Under the pieces are notes generated by a model. It searched no databases and had not been told where the DNA came from. It saw nothing but the letters and a program-made list of their open reading frames with translations. 64,000 bases of DNA, taken from Methylobacter sp. Lineage in GTDB: Bacteria; Pseudomonadota; Gammaproteobacteria; Methylococcales; Methylomonadaceae. Of the stretch, positions 1-8,439 are shown piece after piece (position 1 is the stretch's first letter; every line of letters starts with the position of its first letter). The stretch is from positions 1 to 64,000 of the forward strand of contig JAQUOU010000004.1 in NCBI GenBank assembly GCA_028716975.1, read 5' to 3'. Position numbers and translations under genes: made by a program.

Positions 1-81
1 TGCGCCATGCGCACTTAAGCCTGATTTTGCAATGTTGTTGCCGCCACATTTTGGGCAAATGATTTCGTGATAACAGGTCAT
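1..81 (-). CDS. IS1-like transposase, N-terminal zinc-finger part (partial, runs off the window)
   Basis: The reverse strand opens with ATG at 81 and reads 27 codons to the window edge. The peptide has a CPKCGGNN segment followed by a Ser-Gly and an Ala-His-Gly, the short zinc-ribbon start typical of InsA-type proteins of IS1-family elements. The rest, including the DDE catalytic part, lies outside the window, so family membership rests on this motif alone. The IS end should lie just right of 81, but I cannot define its inverted repeat because the other end is not visible. Confidence 0.55.
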   Translation of the reverse strand, partial: MTCYHEIICPKCGGNNIAKSGLSAHGA

Positions 82-874
82 GGGTAAATTAAGCAATATT
101 TAAATCAATTAATTATCCCATTATTCTTATGTCAATTCACAGTCTTAACCCGTTAACACCAGCCCGATTCCCGTTATCTATCCGCTCTTTGCCCCGCTGT
201 TAAATACCAGGGATTGATAGTAGCGTCATAGTGGAATAGCTAAATTTTACCCGGTTAAGACAGCCAACCGTTGAAGAAAACTGATAGAGACTCGGGTAAT
301 TCCTGATTTTATAGAGGGGATCAGCTGTGCCAGAATACCTATGGCGACCTTACTCATTAGCAAAAACTCTGGAAAGTAAAGCGTCCAGGCCGACGCCTCC
401 TGACAGATACGCTTTAACTCAGTCCTGCCAGATCAAGCCCACTCCCTAAAGCGGCCGTTGACAATAGACCCAATTAACCGGCACTGAATGCTAAATAACG
501 CCATCAACGGACGGTCACCTATTAATTTTAAGTAGTTGCTCAAACTTGAAAAGCAGACATTCGATATCCGCCTAGGCGGATGACCGAACGATTGATCCCA
601 ATGCCCATTGTGTTTTCATCATCATGAAGACGGCGCCAGCAAACTTTTCAATACCTATTAACAAAACAAAAAAAATGGGGTTACGATATTTTTGCAGTTC
701 GCTAAAATCTAATAAAAACTAAACCGCAGCATTCCTCCTACTAGCAACCCACTAACTTGTGAGGCAAAGCAAGTAGCCTGGATGAAACGCAGGGGAATCC
801 GGGATAATCAGAACCGCATTGGTCCCCGATTTCGCAATTCTCATCAAACTACGTGGATTCCCCATCACAACCTC
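82..874. other. Gene-free stretch between the IS-like end and fumC
   Basis: About 0.8 kb without a convincing coding region on either strand. A repeat-like segment sits at 773-804 (listed separately). The rest shows no tRNA, terminator or protein similarity that I can recognise. Its position beside a transposase start suggests decayed intergenic DNA, which is inference. Confidence 0.5.
773..804. repeat. Possible dispersed repeat of the GTAGCCTGGATG...AATCCGGG type
   Basis: The segment opens with GTAGCCTGGATGAAACGC and closes with GGGGAATCCGGGA. This wording resembles a short intergenic repeat spread through many gammaproteobacterial genomes. No second full copy is visible in this window, so the call rests on resemblance only. 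Confidence 0.3.
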
Positions 875-2260
875 CTATTCGTTAATACCACCCTGCGTCA
901 AATGCGAAGGCTCCAGCAATTTTTCCAATTCTTCCAGGCTCAAGTCAGTCATTTCAGCGGCGACTTCAATAATAGGGCGGCCTCGTTTATAGGCCGCTTT
1001 AGCCACTTCAGCCGCTTTTGCATAACCGATAAGCGGATTTAAGGCCGTCACCAGAATAGGATTTTTTGCCAACGCTTGTTGCAGGTTATCTTCCCTGACC
1101 GTAAAACCGGCGATGGCTTTATCGGCCAGCAGTTTACTGACATTACCCAGGATTTCTATGCTTTGCAGGATATTGTAGGCGATTACCGGCAGCATGACAT
1201 TTAGCTGAAAACTGCCTGATTGACCGGCAAGAGTAATCGTAGCATCGTTGCCTATTACCTGCGCGGCGACCATAGCCGTTGCTTCCGGAATAACCGGATT
1301 GACCTTACCCGGCATGATGCTGCTGCCCGGCTGCAAGGCTGTCAGTTCTATTTCGCCAAGCCCTGCCAGCGGGCCGCTGTTCATCCAACGCAGGTCATTG
1401 GCGATCTTCATTAAACTGATCGCGATAACTTTCATTTGGCCCGATAATTCAACCATGGCGTCTTGGGCGCTCAGGCTTTCAAAAAATGATTCATTCGGCT
1501 GAAAAGGTAAACCGGTTTCTTCAGTTAAAATCCCGGCAAACTGCGCTGCAAACTCGGGATGCGCGTTAATGCCGGTTCCTACGGCCGTGCCGCCCTGAGC
1601 CAATTTATAGACTCTTGGCAAGGCCGAATTAATCCGGTCTATGCCGTTGCGAACTTGGAGGGCCCAGCCGCCCAATTCCTGGCTTAGGCGCACCGGCATT
1701 GCATCCATTAAATGCGTGCGGCCGGTTTTGGTAATGTTATCCAGTGACGCGGCTTTTTTTTCTATGGTTTCGGCAAGATGAGTCAAGCCCGGCAGCAGCG
1801 TTTTTTGACATTCAAAGGCGGCGCTGACATGAATTGCGGTAGGAATGACATCATTACTGCTCTGCCCCATATTAACGTGATCGTTGGCGCTGACGTTTTG
1901 TCCGAGCATACGGGTTGCCAGATTAGCCAGGACTTCATTGACATTCATATTGGTGCTGGTGCCGGAGCCGGTTTGGAACACGTCAATAGGAAATTGCTGT
2001 TGATGCTGTCCCTGAATGATTTGTTCCGCCGCCTGGATAATCGCATCGCCCAGCGCGACATCAAGTTCGCCCAATTCCATATTGGCCTTTGCAGCAGTTT
2101 TTTTGATCAGTGCAACGGTTTTGATAAAGGCAGGCGGCATGGTTAAACCGCTGACCGGAAAGTTATTGATGGCTCGTTGAGTTTGCGCGCCATACAAGGC
2201 CTCTGCCGGGACTTCCAGCTCGCCCATACTGTCTTTTTCTATTCGGTAATTTTCAGCCAT
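875..2260 (-). CDS. fumC: Class II fumarate hydratase
   Basis: Iron-independent fumarase that interconverts fumarate and L-malate in the TCA cycle, as a cytosolic homotetramer. The 461-residue product has the usual family length. The superfamily signature GSSIMPGKVNP with the catalytic serine loop sits near residue 315. Upstream GSGTSTNMNVNE and GRTHLMDAMPVRL match the other two conserved regions of the fumarase/aspartase fold. The ATG at 2260 overlaps the end of the upstream glutaredoxin-like gene by 8 nt, so it is probably translated from the same message. No oddities seen. Confidence 0.97.
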   Translation of the reverse strand: MAENYRIEKDSMGELEVPAEALYGAQTQRAINNFPVSGLTMPPAFIKTVALIKKTAAKANMELGELDVALGDAIIQAAEQIIQGQHQQQFPIDVFQTGSGTSTNMNVNEVLANLATRMLGQNVSANDHVNMGQSSNDVIPTAIHVSAAFECQKTLLPGLTHLAETIEKKAASLDNITKTGRTHLMDAMPVRLSQELGGWALQVRNGIDRINSALPRVYKLAQGGTAVGTGINAHPEFAAQFAGILTEETGLPFQPNESFFESLSAQDAMVELSGQMKVIAISLMKIANDLRWMNSGPLAGLGEIELTALQPGSSIMPGKVNPVIPEATAMVAAQVIGNDATITLAGQSGSFQLNVMLPVIAYNILQSIEILGNVSKLLADKAIAGFTVREDNLQQALAKNPILVTALNPLIGYAKAAEVAKAAYKRGRPIIEVAAEMTDLSLEELEKLLEPSHLTQGGINE

Positions 2261-2507
2261 TGGTTAACCTCTTGATAAATTCTTCTATATTTGTTTGATC
2301 AAATGGCCATCCCAGTTCATTTTGAGTTTCAGGATGATATAAAACAGGAATACGGAGTGCATATTTTTCCTGCCATTGTTCAAATTCTGCAATATCGATG
2401 GTTTCAATAAACAGCTCAAAATCATCTCGCAAGAACTCGCGGATAAGTTGTTCGGCTTGTTCACAAAGATGACAACCGGAAGTTCCAAATAACACTAAAC
2501 GTATCAT
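2253..2507 (-). CDS. Small glutaredoxin-like protein (DUF836 type)
   Basis: An 84-residue protein beginning with a beta-strand followed by a CHLC motif at about residues 12-15, the position of the redox CxxC in glutaredoxins. A cis-proline region (RIPVLYHPE) near residues 52-60 completes a minimal thioredoxin fold. A thiol-redox role in the cytosol is likely; the substrate is unknown. Its ATG overlaps the stop of the upstream YqhA-type gene by 1 nt (TAATG) and its end overlaps fumC by 8 nt, so the three genes are translationally packed. Confidence 0.8.
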   Translation of the reverse strand: MIRLVLFGTSGCHLCEQAEQLIREFLRDDFELFIETIDIAEFEQWQEKYALRIPVLYHPETQNELGWPFDQTNIEEFIKRLTNG

Positions 2508-3022
2508 TAATGTTTAGTCAGTTTATCCAGGTATCCCATAAACACGGCCGATATTACGAAGGTCAGATGAATCAGCACATACCACATTATTTTATTGTCG
2601 TCCGTCGTCTGGAGATTCATAAAAATCTTTAAGAGATGAATAGCCGAGATGGCGACAATGGAGGTGGATACTTTAATTTTAAGGGCCCCGTAATCATGCT
2701 TTCCCAACCAATCCAGTTTTTCCGTATCTTCAACAAGATCCATTTGGGAAACAAAATTTTCATAACCGCTAAACATAACGATTACCAGGAGACTTGCAAT
2801 TAGTGTCAGGTCAATTAACGTCAGCAGTTTTAAGATTAACTGAGACTCTTCAATCTCAAGGACCAGCGGAATAAAATGATAGAGCTCCTGAAAGAATTTT
2901 ATGCAAAGCACCAGAAGAGCCAAGCTCATTCCAAAATAAATCGGCGCCAGAAGCCAGCGGCTCGCGTACATCAGTCTTTCCAGCGACTGTTCTATTTTGT
3001 TTTTTGTGGTCATGCGAGTCAT
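2507..3022 (-). CDS. YqhA/UPF0114 family membrane protein
   Basis: A 171-residue inner-membrane protein with four hydrophobic stretches at roughly residues 24-44, 65-88, 119-137 and 147-165. The N-terminal [19 protein letters not shown] segment and the central [10 protein letters not shown] and [22 protein letters not shown] segments are hallmarks of the UPF0114 (YqhA) family, whose function is unknown. It lies 3 nt downstream of metH on the same strand and overlaps the glutaredoxin-like gene. I infer no specific function from this position. Confidence 0.85.
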   Translation of the reverse strand: MTRMTTKNKIEQSLERLMYASRWLLAPIYFGMSLALLVLCIKFFQELYHFIPLVLEIEESQLILKLLTLIDLTLIASLLVIVMFSGYENFVSQMDLVEDTEKLDWLGKHDYGALKIKVSTSIVAISAIHLLKIFMNLQTTDDNKIMWYVLIHLTFVISAVFMGYLDKLTKH

Positions 3023-3025
3023 TTC

Positions 3026-6000
3026 TTAATGATGTATATGAGCCGCCAGCCAGCGTTCAGCCACTTCTTCCGCTATGCCTTTACGTTTGGCATAATCTTT
3101 CAATTGATCCCTGTCTATTTTGCCGACATTAAAATATTGCGCTTCAGGATGGGCAAAATACCAGCCGCTGACCGCCGATGCCGGATACATGGCATAACTT
3201 TCAGTCAATTCTATGCTGGTATTTTCGGTAACATTCAGCAATTCAAATAACTTGCCTTTCTCCGTATGATCAGGACAGGCAGGATAGCCGGGGGCAGGGC
3301 GTATGCCCTGATAAGCCTCATTAATTAATTCATTGGGATCATATATTTCATCTTTCGCATAACCCCAGTAGTCTTTCCTGACCGCCTCGTGCATATATTC
3401 TGCAAACGCTTCAGCCAGCCTGTCGGCCAGGGCTTTGAGCATGATTGAACTGTAATCATCATGATCTTGCTCAAACTCTTTCAGTTTTTGTTCTATGCCT
3501 ATGCCTGTGGTTACGGCAAAGGCGCCGATATAATCCGCTTTACCGCTGTCAATCGGGGCAATAAAATCAGACAGGCAATAGTTGGGTCTGCCCGGCGCTT
3601 TGATATTCTGTTGCCGTAAATGGTGCAATATTTCCAGTTGCTGTGTGCGGGAATCATCGGTATAGACCATGACATCATCGCCTTCGCTATTGGCAGGAAA
3701 GAAGCCGATAACAGCACGTGCCGTCAGCCATTCATCGCCGACGATTTTTTTCAGCATATCCTGAGCGTCATTAAACAGCTTTCGGGCTTCAACGCCGATG
3801 ACTTTATCATCCAGTATTTTGGGATAGCTTCCGGCCATTTCCCAGGTTTGAAAGAAAGGCGTCCAATCGATATATCGGGCCAATTTATGCAAGGGAAAAT
3901 GATCGATGACTTTTATTCCCAAAAAAGAGGGCTTTACCGGTTCCGGCAATGCGCCGTTGAATTTATTTCGTCGCGCCTCATCCAGGGAATGCTGCCTGGT
4001 TTTAGCCTCCCTGCCTTTATGTCTTTTCCTTACCTCTTCATATTCGTCATGCACACTTTTAACAAACTCTTCTTTCAACTCACCACTTAACAGATTGCTG
4101 GCTACGCCCACGCCTCGAGAAGCATCGGTAACATACACAGTAGGACCATGGTAATTTGGAGCAATTTTTACGGCGGTATGCGCACGTGAAGTGGTTGCGC
4201 CGCCTATCATTAGCGGAATAGTAAAACCCTGGCGCTCCATTTCCTTGGCCATGTAAACCATTTCATCAAGCGACGGCGTAATCAAGCCGCTTAATCCGAT
4301 AATATCGACATTTTCCAAACGCGCGGTTTGCAAAATCTTTTCAGCAGGCACCATCACGCCCAGATCAATAACGTCATAGTTATTACATTGCAACACCACG
4401 CCGACGATATTTTTACCAATGTCATGCACATCGCCTTTCACGGTTGCCATCAGAATTTTGCCGTTAGTTTGGCGGTCTGCTCCCGATTTGTCAGCTTCCA
4501 TGAACGGCATTAAATACGCTACGGCTTTTTTCATTACCCGCGCCGATTTGACTACTTGCGGCAAGAACATTTTACCGGCGCCAAATAAATCACCGACTAC
4601 ATTCATGCCGTCCATTAATGCGCCTTCAATAACATGCAAGGGCCGTTCAGCTTCGAGCCGCGCCTGCTCGGTATCTTCATCAATGTAATCAGTGATGCCT
4701 TTTACCAGCGCATGTTCCAGACGCTTGCCGACCGGCCAACTGCGCCATTCCAGATCCTGCTCTTTTCCGGCGCTGCTACTGCCGTCACCCCGGTATTTGT
4801 CAGCAAGTTCCAGCAATTTATCGGTGCCGCTGCCATCGTGACGGTTTAAAACGACATCTTCAACGGCATTACGCAAGTCGTCCGGTATATCGGCATAAAT
4901 CGCCAACTGCCCGGCGTTGACAATGCCCATAGACATGCCGGCTTGAATCGCATGGTATAAAAACACAGCATGAATCGCTTCCCGCACCGGATTATTACCG
5001 CGGAAAGAAAACGACACATTGGAAACACCGCCGGAAATTAATGCGTGAGGCAAGGTTTGCTTGATCTCGCGTGTGGCTTCAATAAAGTCCAGGCCGTAAT
5101 TATTATGTTCATCAATGCCGGTGGCGATGGCAAAAATATTGGGGTCAAAAATAATATCTTCAGGCGGAAAGCCGATTTGTTCAGTCAGGATTTTATAAGC
5201 CCGTCGGCATATGCCGACTTTTCTTTGCTTTGTATCCGCCTGGCCTTCTTCATCAAAGGCCATAATGATGACTGCCGCGCCATAGCGCCGGACAAGTTTG
5301 GCGTGTTTGATAAAAGCCTCTTCGCCTTCTTTAAGCGAAATGGAATTCACCACGCCTTTGCCTTGAATACATTTAAGACCGGCTTCCAGAATATCCCATT
5401 TAGAAGAGTCGAGCATAATCGGCACTTTGGCAATATCCGGCTCTGATGCAATCAGCATCAGGAACCGCACCATCGCTTCTTTTGACTCCAACATGCCTTC
5501 ATCCATATTGATGTCGATAATTTGAGCGCCGTTCTCGACCTGCTGTTTGGCAACTTCCAGGGCCGCTTCAAAATTACCTTCAATCACCAGGCGCTTGAAT
5601 GCCGCTGATCCTGTGACATTCGTGCGCTCCCCGACATTGACAAACAGGGAGTCGGGGCCAATGCTCATGGGCTCAAGACCAGCTAACCGGCATTGTTTTT
5701 CTATGACCGGAAGCACGCGAGGCCGGTAAGTGTGCACGGCTTCGACTATCGCCTTAATATGCTCGGGTGACGTTCCGCAGCAACCGCCGATAATATTCAA
5801 ATAGCTGCTTTTCGCCCAGTCTTCCAGTTCTTTCGCCATGGCTTCGGGCGATTCATCGTATTCCCCGAATTCATTAGGCAAACCGGCATTGGGATGGGCG
5901 GAAACGTGCGTGTCTGAAATGGTGGATAATTCGGCTATGTACTGCCGAAGCTCCTTGGCCCCTAAAGCGCAATTAAAGCCGAATGAAATCGGTTCCACAT

Positions 6001-6706
6001 GCTTTAATGAATGCCAGAAAGCGGCAACCGTTTGTCCTGATAGCGTTCTGCCTGAGGCATCGGTAATCGTGCCGGAAATCATTACCGGCAGTTTATAGCC
6101 CAGCTTTTCAAAGTACTGTTCAACAGCAAAAATTGCCGCTTTGGCGTTCAAGGTATCGAAGATAGTTTCAATCAGGATAATATCCGCGCCGCCATCAATA
6201 AGCCCACGCGTTGCATCCGTGTAGGCTTCGACCAGCTCATCAAAGGTAATATTGCGAAACCCTGGATCATTGACATCGGGTGACATCGATGCAGTGCGGT
6301 TGGTAGGTCCCAATACGCCTGCGACAAAACGCGGTTTGGCCGGCGTTTTCTGAGTAAATTCATCAGCAGCTTCTTTTGCGAGGCGAGCCGACTCAAGGTT
6401 AATCTCATACGCCAAGGATTCCATTCTATAATCGGCCATGGCGATACGGGTTGCATTGAACGTATTGGTTTCAACAATATCGGAGCCCGCTTCAAAATAA
6501 GCAGAATGTATGGCTTTAATAATATCCGGCTGGGTTAACGACAACAGATCGTTATTTCCCTTTAGGTCAACATCCCATGCAGCAAAACGCTCGCCACGAT
6601 AATCTTTCTCATCCAGTTTGTAGCCTTGGATCATGGTGCCCATAGCGCCGTCAAGAAACAGGATTCTTTGGGATAATTGCTGCTTTAATAATTCTGTTCT
6701 ATTCAT
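3026..6706 (-). CDS. metH: Cobalamin-dependent methionine synthase
   Basis: Transfers a methyl group from 5-methyltetrahydrofolate to homocysteine through methylcobalamin. The 1226 residues are the full four-module length: homocysteine-binding module (about 1-325, with zinc cysteines including [10 protein letters not shown]), pterin-binding module (about 350-610, [13 protein letters not shown]), B12 module (about 650-890, with the lower-ligand motif DVHDIGKN) and C-terminal AdoMet reactivation module ([12 protein letters not shown]). Only 96 nt separate it from the divergent small gene, and I see no cobalamin riboswitch there. It is first in the run metH-yqhA-like-glutaredoxin-fumC. Confidence 0.98.
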   Translation of the reverse strand: MNRTELLKQQLSQRILFLDGAMGTMIQGYKLDEKDYRGERFAAWDVDLKGNNDLLSLTQPDIIKAIHSAYFEAGSDIVETNTFNATRIAMADYRMESLAYEINLESARLAKEAADEFTQKTPAKPRFVAGVLGPTNRTASMSPDVNDPGFRNITFDELVEAYTDATRGLIDGGADIILIETIFDTLNAKAAIFAVEQYFEKLGYKLPVMISGTITDASGRTLSGQTVAAFWHSLKHVEPISFGFNCALGAKELRQYIAELSTISDTHVSAHPNAGLPNEFGEYDESPEAMAKELEDWAKSSYLNIIGGCCGTSPEHIKAIVEAVHTYRPRVLPVIEKQCRLAGLEPMSIGPDSLFVNVGERTNVTGSAAFKRLVIEGNFEAALEVAKQQVENGAQIIDINMDEGMLESKEAMVRFLMLIASEPDIAKVPIMLDSSKWDILEAGLKCIQGKGVVNSISLKEGEEAFIKHAKLVRRYGAAVIIMAFDEEGQADTKQRKVGICRRAYKILTEQIGFPPEDIIFDPNIFAIATGIDEHNNYGLDFIEATREIKQTLPHALISGGVSNVSFSFRGNNPVREAIHAVFLYHAIQAGMSMGIVNAGQLAIYADIPDDLRNAVEDVVLNRHDGSGTDKLLELADKYRGDGSSSAGKEQDLEWRSWPVGKRLEHALVKGITDYIDEDTEQARLEAERPLHVIEGALMDGMNVVGDLFGAGKMFLPQVVKSARVMKKAVAYLMPFMEADKSGADRQTNGKILMATVKGDVHDIGKNIVGVVLQCNNYDVIDLGVMVPAEKILQTARLENVDIIGLSGLITPSLDEMVYMAKEMERQGFTIPLMIGGATTSRAHTAVKIAPNYHGPTVYVTDASRGVGVASNLLSGELKEEFVKSVHDEYEEVRKRHKGREAKTRQHSLDEARRNKFNGALPEPVKPSFLGIKVIDHFPLHKLARYIDWTPFFQTWEMAGSYPKILDDKVIGVEARKLFNDAQDMLKKIVGDEWLTARAVIGFFPANSEGDDVMVYTDDSRTQQLEILHHLRQQNIKAPGRPNYCLSDFIAPIDSGKADYIGAFAVTTGIGIEQKLKEFEQDHDDYSSIMLKALADRLAEAFAEYMHEAVRKDYWGYAKDEIYDPNELINEAYQGIRPAPGYPACPDHTEKGKLFELLNVTENTSIELTESYAMYPASAVSGWYFAHPEAQYFNVGKIDRDQLKDYAKRKGIAEEVAERWLAAHIHH

Positions 6707-6747
6707 GAAGACTGCCCGGAATTTGTCGAATTGTCTGAATATTATGA

Positions 6748-6774
6748 TTGCTTAAAAAGCGATCAACCTATACT
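6748..6774 (+). promoter_or_regulatory. Possible sigma70 promoter for the DUF2970 gene
   Basis: TTGCTT at 6748-6753 and TATACT at 6769-6774, separated by a short 15-nt spacer, lie about 29 nt upstream of the proposed ATG at 6803. The -10 box is good; the -35 box and spacing are weak. Confidence 0.3.
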
Positions 6775-6802
6775 ATTTTGTTCTATTTTTCAGGAAATGG
6801 AT

Positions 6803-6994
6803 ATGCCGAAACAAACGATTATTCAGGTCATTAAAAGTACACTGTCTGCCTTTATCGGCGTGCAAAGCACAGCGAATAGAAAGCAGGACTTCGAACATGG
6901 ATCACTTACAACCTATATTATTGCAGGGTTAATTTTTACTATAGTTTTTGTTGTCGGGCTCATTTTTCTTGTTTCAACCGTTATAGGTGGTTAA
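6803..6994 (+). CDS. Small DUF2970 membrane protein
   Basis: A 63-residue protein with a soluble N-terminal part (VIKSTLSAFIGVQS, then a charged RKQDFEHGS) and one C-terminal transmembrane helix at about residues 36-60. This layout matches DUF2970 proteins of proteobacteria, which have no known function. I chose the ATG at 6803 because AGGA lies 7 nt before it. An in-frame start at 6731 would add 24 residues that do not belong to the family. It is transcribed divergently from metH. Confidence 0.7.
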   Translation: MPKQTIIQVIKSTLSAFIGVQSTANRKQDFEHGSLTTYIIAGLIFTIVFVVGLIFLVSTVIGG

Positions 6995-7050
6995 TGTTAA
7001 ATTTTGGGCAGAAATACACCTAGTAAAACCATCTGATGCTTTACATTCAT

Positions 7051-7084
7051 AAAAAAAGCCCAAGCAACGCTTGAGCTTTTGTTT
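7051..7084. terminator. Bidirectional intrinsic terminator
   Basis: A stem formed by AAGCCCAAGC and GCTTGAGCTT (one mismatch) around a 3-nt loop, with A-runs on the left and T-runs on the right. It lies between the plus-strand DUF2970 gene and the convergent minus-strand membrane-protein gene, so it can end both. Confidence 0.75.
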
Positions 7085-7102
7085 ATAACCAACCTTTAAC
7101 TT

Positions 7103-7531
7103 CTATTTTTCGGCCGTTGTAAAGCTTTGTTTTATGCTTTGAAATAATTCTTTCAGGCCACTGAATAAATTGGTAACTGAAATTTTTTCCTTGAGAATAA
7201 GTTTGGTGCGAATAAGCGCAACAGCAAGGAAACCAGCGAACGGGGGCATTAATTCAAAAAATACTGACAATAAATAACCGCTGATTCCCTGAAAACCGCC
7301 CTGATTTTTTCTATCGCCAATACTTGTTAAATCCCGCTCATAACCCGCATCAGCTTCGCCGCCCCGGATTGACTCTAAAATAGAAACATTTAATTGAACC
7401 AATAATGTTTGCACAACAAAAAAAGCTACAACACTGATGCCGATCCACATCAGCACATTACTAACGTTTGCTTTTACAGCCGACTGATAGACCCAGACAG
7501 CTACTAAAATCATTATAATTCCACCTATCAT
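7103..7531 (-). CDS. Hypothetical membrane protein
   Basis: A 142-residue protein I do not recognise. Hydrophobic segments at about residues 3-18, 26-48 and 82-105 suggest three membrane helices. A charged, glycine-rich loop lies between the second and third (GGEADAGYERD...GDRKNQGG). The C-terminal 35 residues are amphipathic and Lys/Phe-rich, probably cytoplasmic. It follows the secreted 129-residue protein gene on the same strand with a 21-nt gap and ends at the shared terminator, so the two probably form an operon. Confidence 0.6.
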   Translation of the reverse strand: MIGGIIMILVAVWVYQSAVKANVSNVLMWIGISVVAFFVVQTLLVQLNVSILESIRGGEADAGYERDLTSIGDRKNQGGFQGISGYLLSVFFELMPPFAGFLAVALIRTKLILKEKISVTNLFSGLKELFQSIKQSFTTAEK

Positions 7532-7552
7532 AGTTATACCCTTTTTTAATTA

Positions 7553-7942
7553 TCATATTTTTGTTAGAAAGAAGAAAAGATATGTACATTTTAAAACCAT
7601 GTTGGAGCCGTTTTTTTCAACAACTTTACAGGATTCATATTTTTCCCGCCCAGGCGATACCTGCTTTTTAATTTCTCCATCCGCGACTGAATATTTCACT
7701 GCTATGCTCATCTCTTTAGTTCGACCGACAGAGTCTGTTGCTTTGGTCTGAAGCACACCGTCCTCTTTAAAATCCCATTCAATAGTAACCGCTTTTTTCT
7801 CTCCCTCTAACTTAGCCGCTTCAGCATATAACTTCCATTTTCCCAAGATTTCAGAGTTATCTTTTAATGCGACGTCGGCATGAGCTGAAAGTATAAAAAA
7901 ACTTGCTGTCAATGAAAGTATTCTAATGTATTTTTTCATCAT
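7553..7942 (-). CDS. Hypothetical secreted protein
   Basis: A 129-residue protein with a clear signal peptide: MMKK, a hydrophobic core, and a probable cleavage after Ala-His-Ala near residue 22. The mature part opens with EILGKWKLYAEAAKLEGEK, alternates short beta-prone stretches, and contains two cysteines (ESCKVV and LKCTYL) that could pair in the periplasm. The layout recalls small lipocalin-like domains, but I cannot assign a family. An alternative ATG lies one codon in. The downstream neighbour is the three-helix membrane protein. Confidence 0.6.
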   Translation of the reverse strand: MMKKYIRILSLTASFFILSAHADVALKDNSEILGKWKLYAEAAKLEGEKKAVTIEWDFKEDGVLQTKATDSVGRTKEMSIAVKYSVADGEIKKQVSPGREKYESCKVVEKNGSNMVLKCTYLFFFLTKI

Positions 7943-8162
7943 TTCCTTACCTCTTATAGTTATTTGAACTCTGAAATATAGAATTATATCACATCGGCTT
8001 TCGAGCTATAAGTTTCGAAACTAAAACAATATTGGCGGGCATCAACTTCTAAAGTCAGGCAACAATAAATCTTGACTTTAACTTTACCTAAAGTATTATG
8101 GAACTTCCGCTTGCTATGTAATTAGCAATTTCTAAAATACAAAAATTATAGGTAGGACATCC

Positions 8163-8294
8163 ATGGGGTTCATCTTAGATCTCACTCAAATGTTAAAAGA
8201 ACCAGCTGGCATGGTCGGCGCTGTTGTAGTTATAGCTGCTATTTATTTCCTCGTAAAATGGGTTTTTGCTGCGCACCCTGACGACGAACAATAA
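8163..8294 (+). CDS. 43-residue single-helix membrane protein
   Basis: A short reading frame from ATG 8163 to TAA 8292-8294. The product has a short amphipathic start, one long hydrophobic helix (about residues 16-36, ending VKWVF) and an acidic tail (HPDDEQ). A weak GGTAGGAC Shine-Dalgarno-like segment precedes the start. Size and composition fit a genuine small membrane protein, but it has no recognisable family and could be chance. It stands alone between the secreted-protein gene and the HTTM gene. Confidence 0.4.
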   Translation: MGFILDLTQMLKEPAGMVGAVVVIAAIYFLVKWVFAAHPDDEQ

Positions 8295-8439
8295 GCTGTC
8301 AACAAATTCGTCCATACGTGGGTCGCTACCATTTATTTCTGAATGGCTAGCGGCCTTAGTTTCTCTGCATATTCCACAACCTTAGTCGAATAATTATTTT
8401 ATAATATATACATTTTTTTTCGATTTTTCGAACTTTGAA

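Noticed and set aside
3620-5446. Long plus-strand frames opposite metH
   Set aside because: They are antisense to the conserved metH coding region, have no family motifs and no ribosome-binding sites.
6707-6802. A cobalamin riboswitch upstream of metH
   Set aside because: Only 96 nt separate metH from the divergent gene, and no B12-box-like sequence or long structured leader is visible.
6731-6802. An upstream ATG for the DUF2970 gene
   Set aside because: It adds residues foreign to the family, and the Shine-Dalgarno sits before the ATG at 6803.
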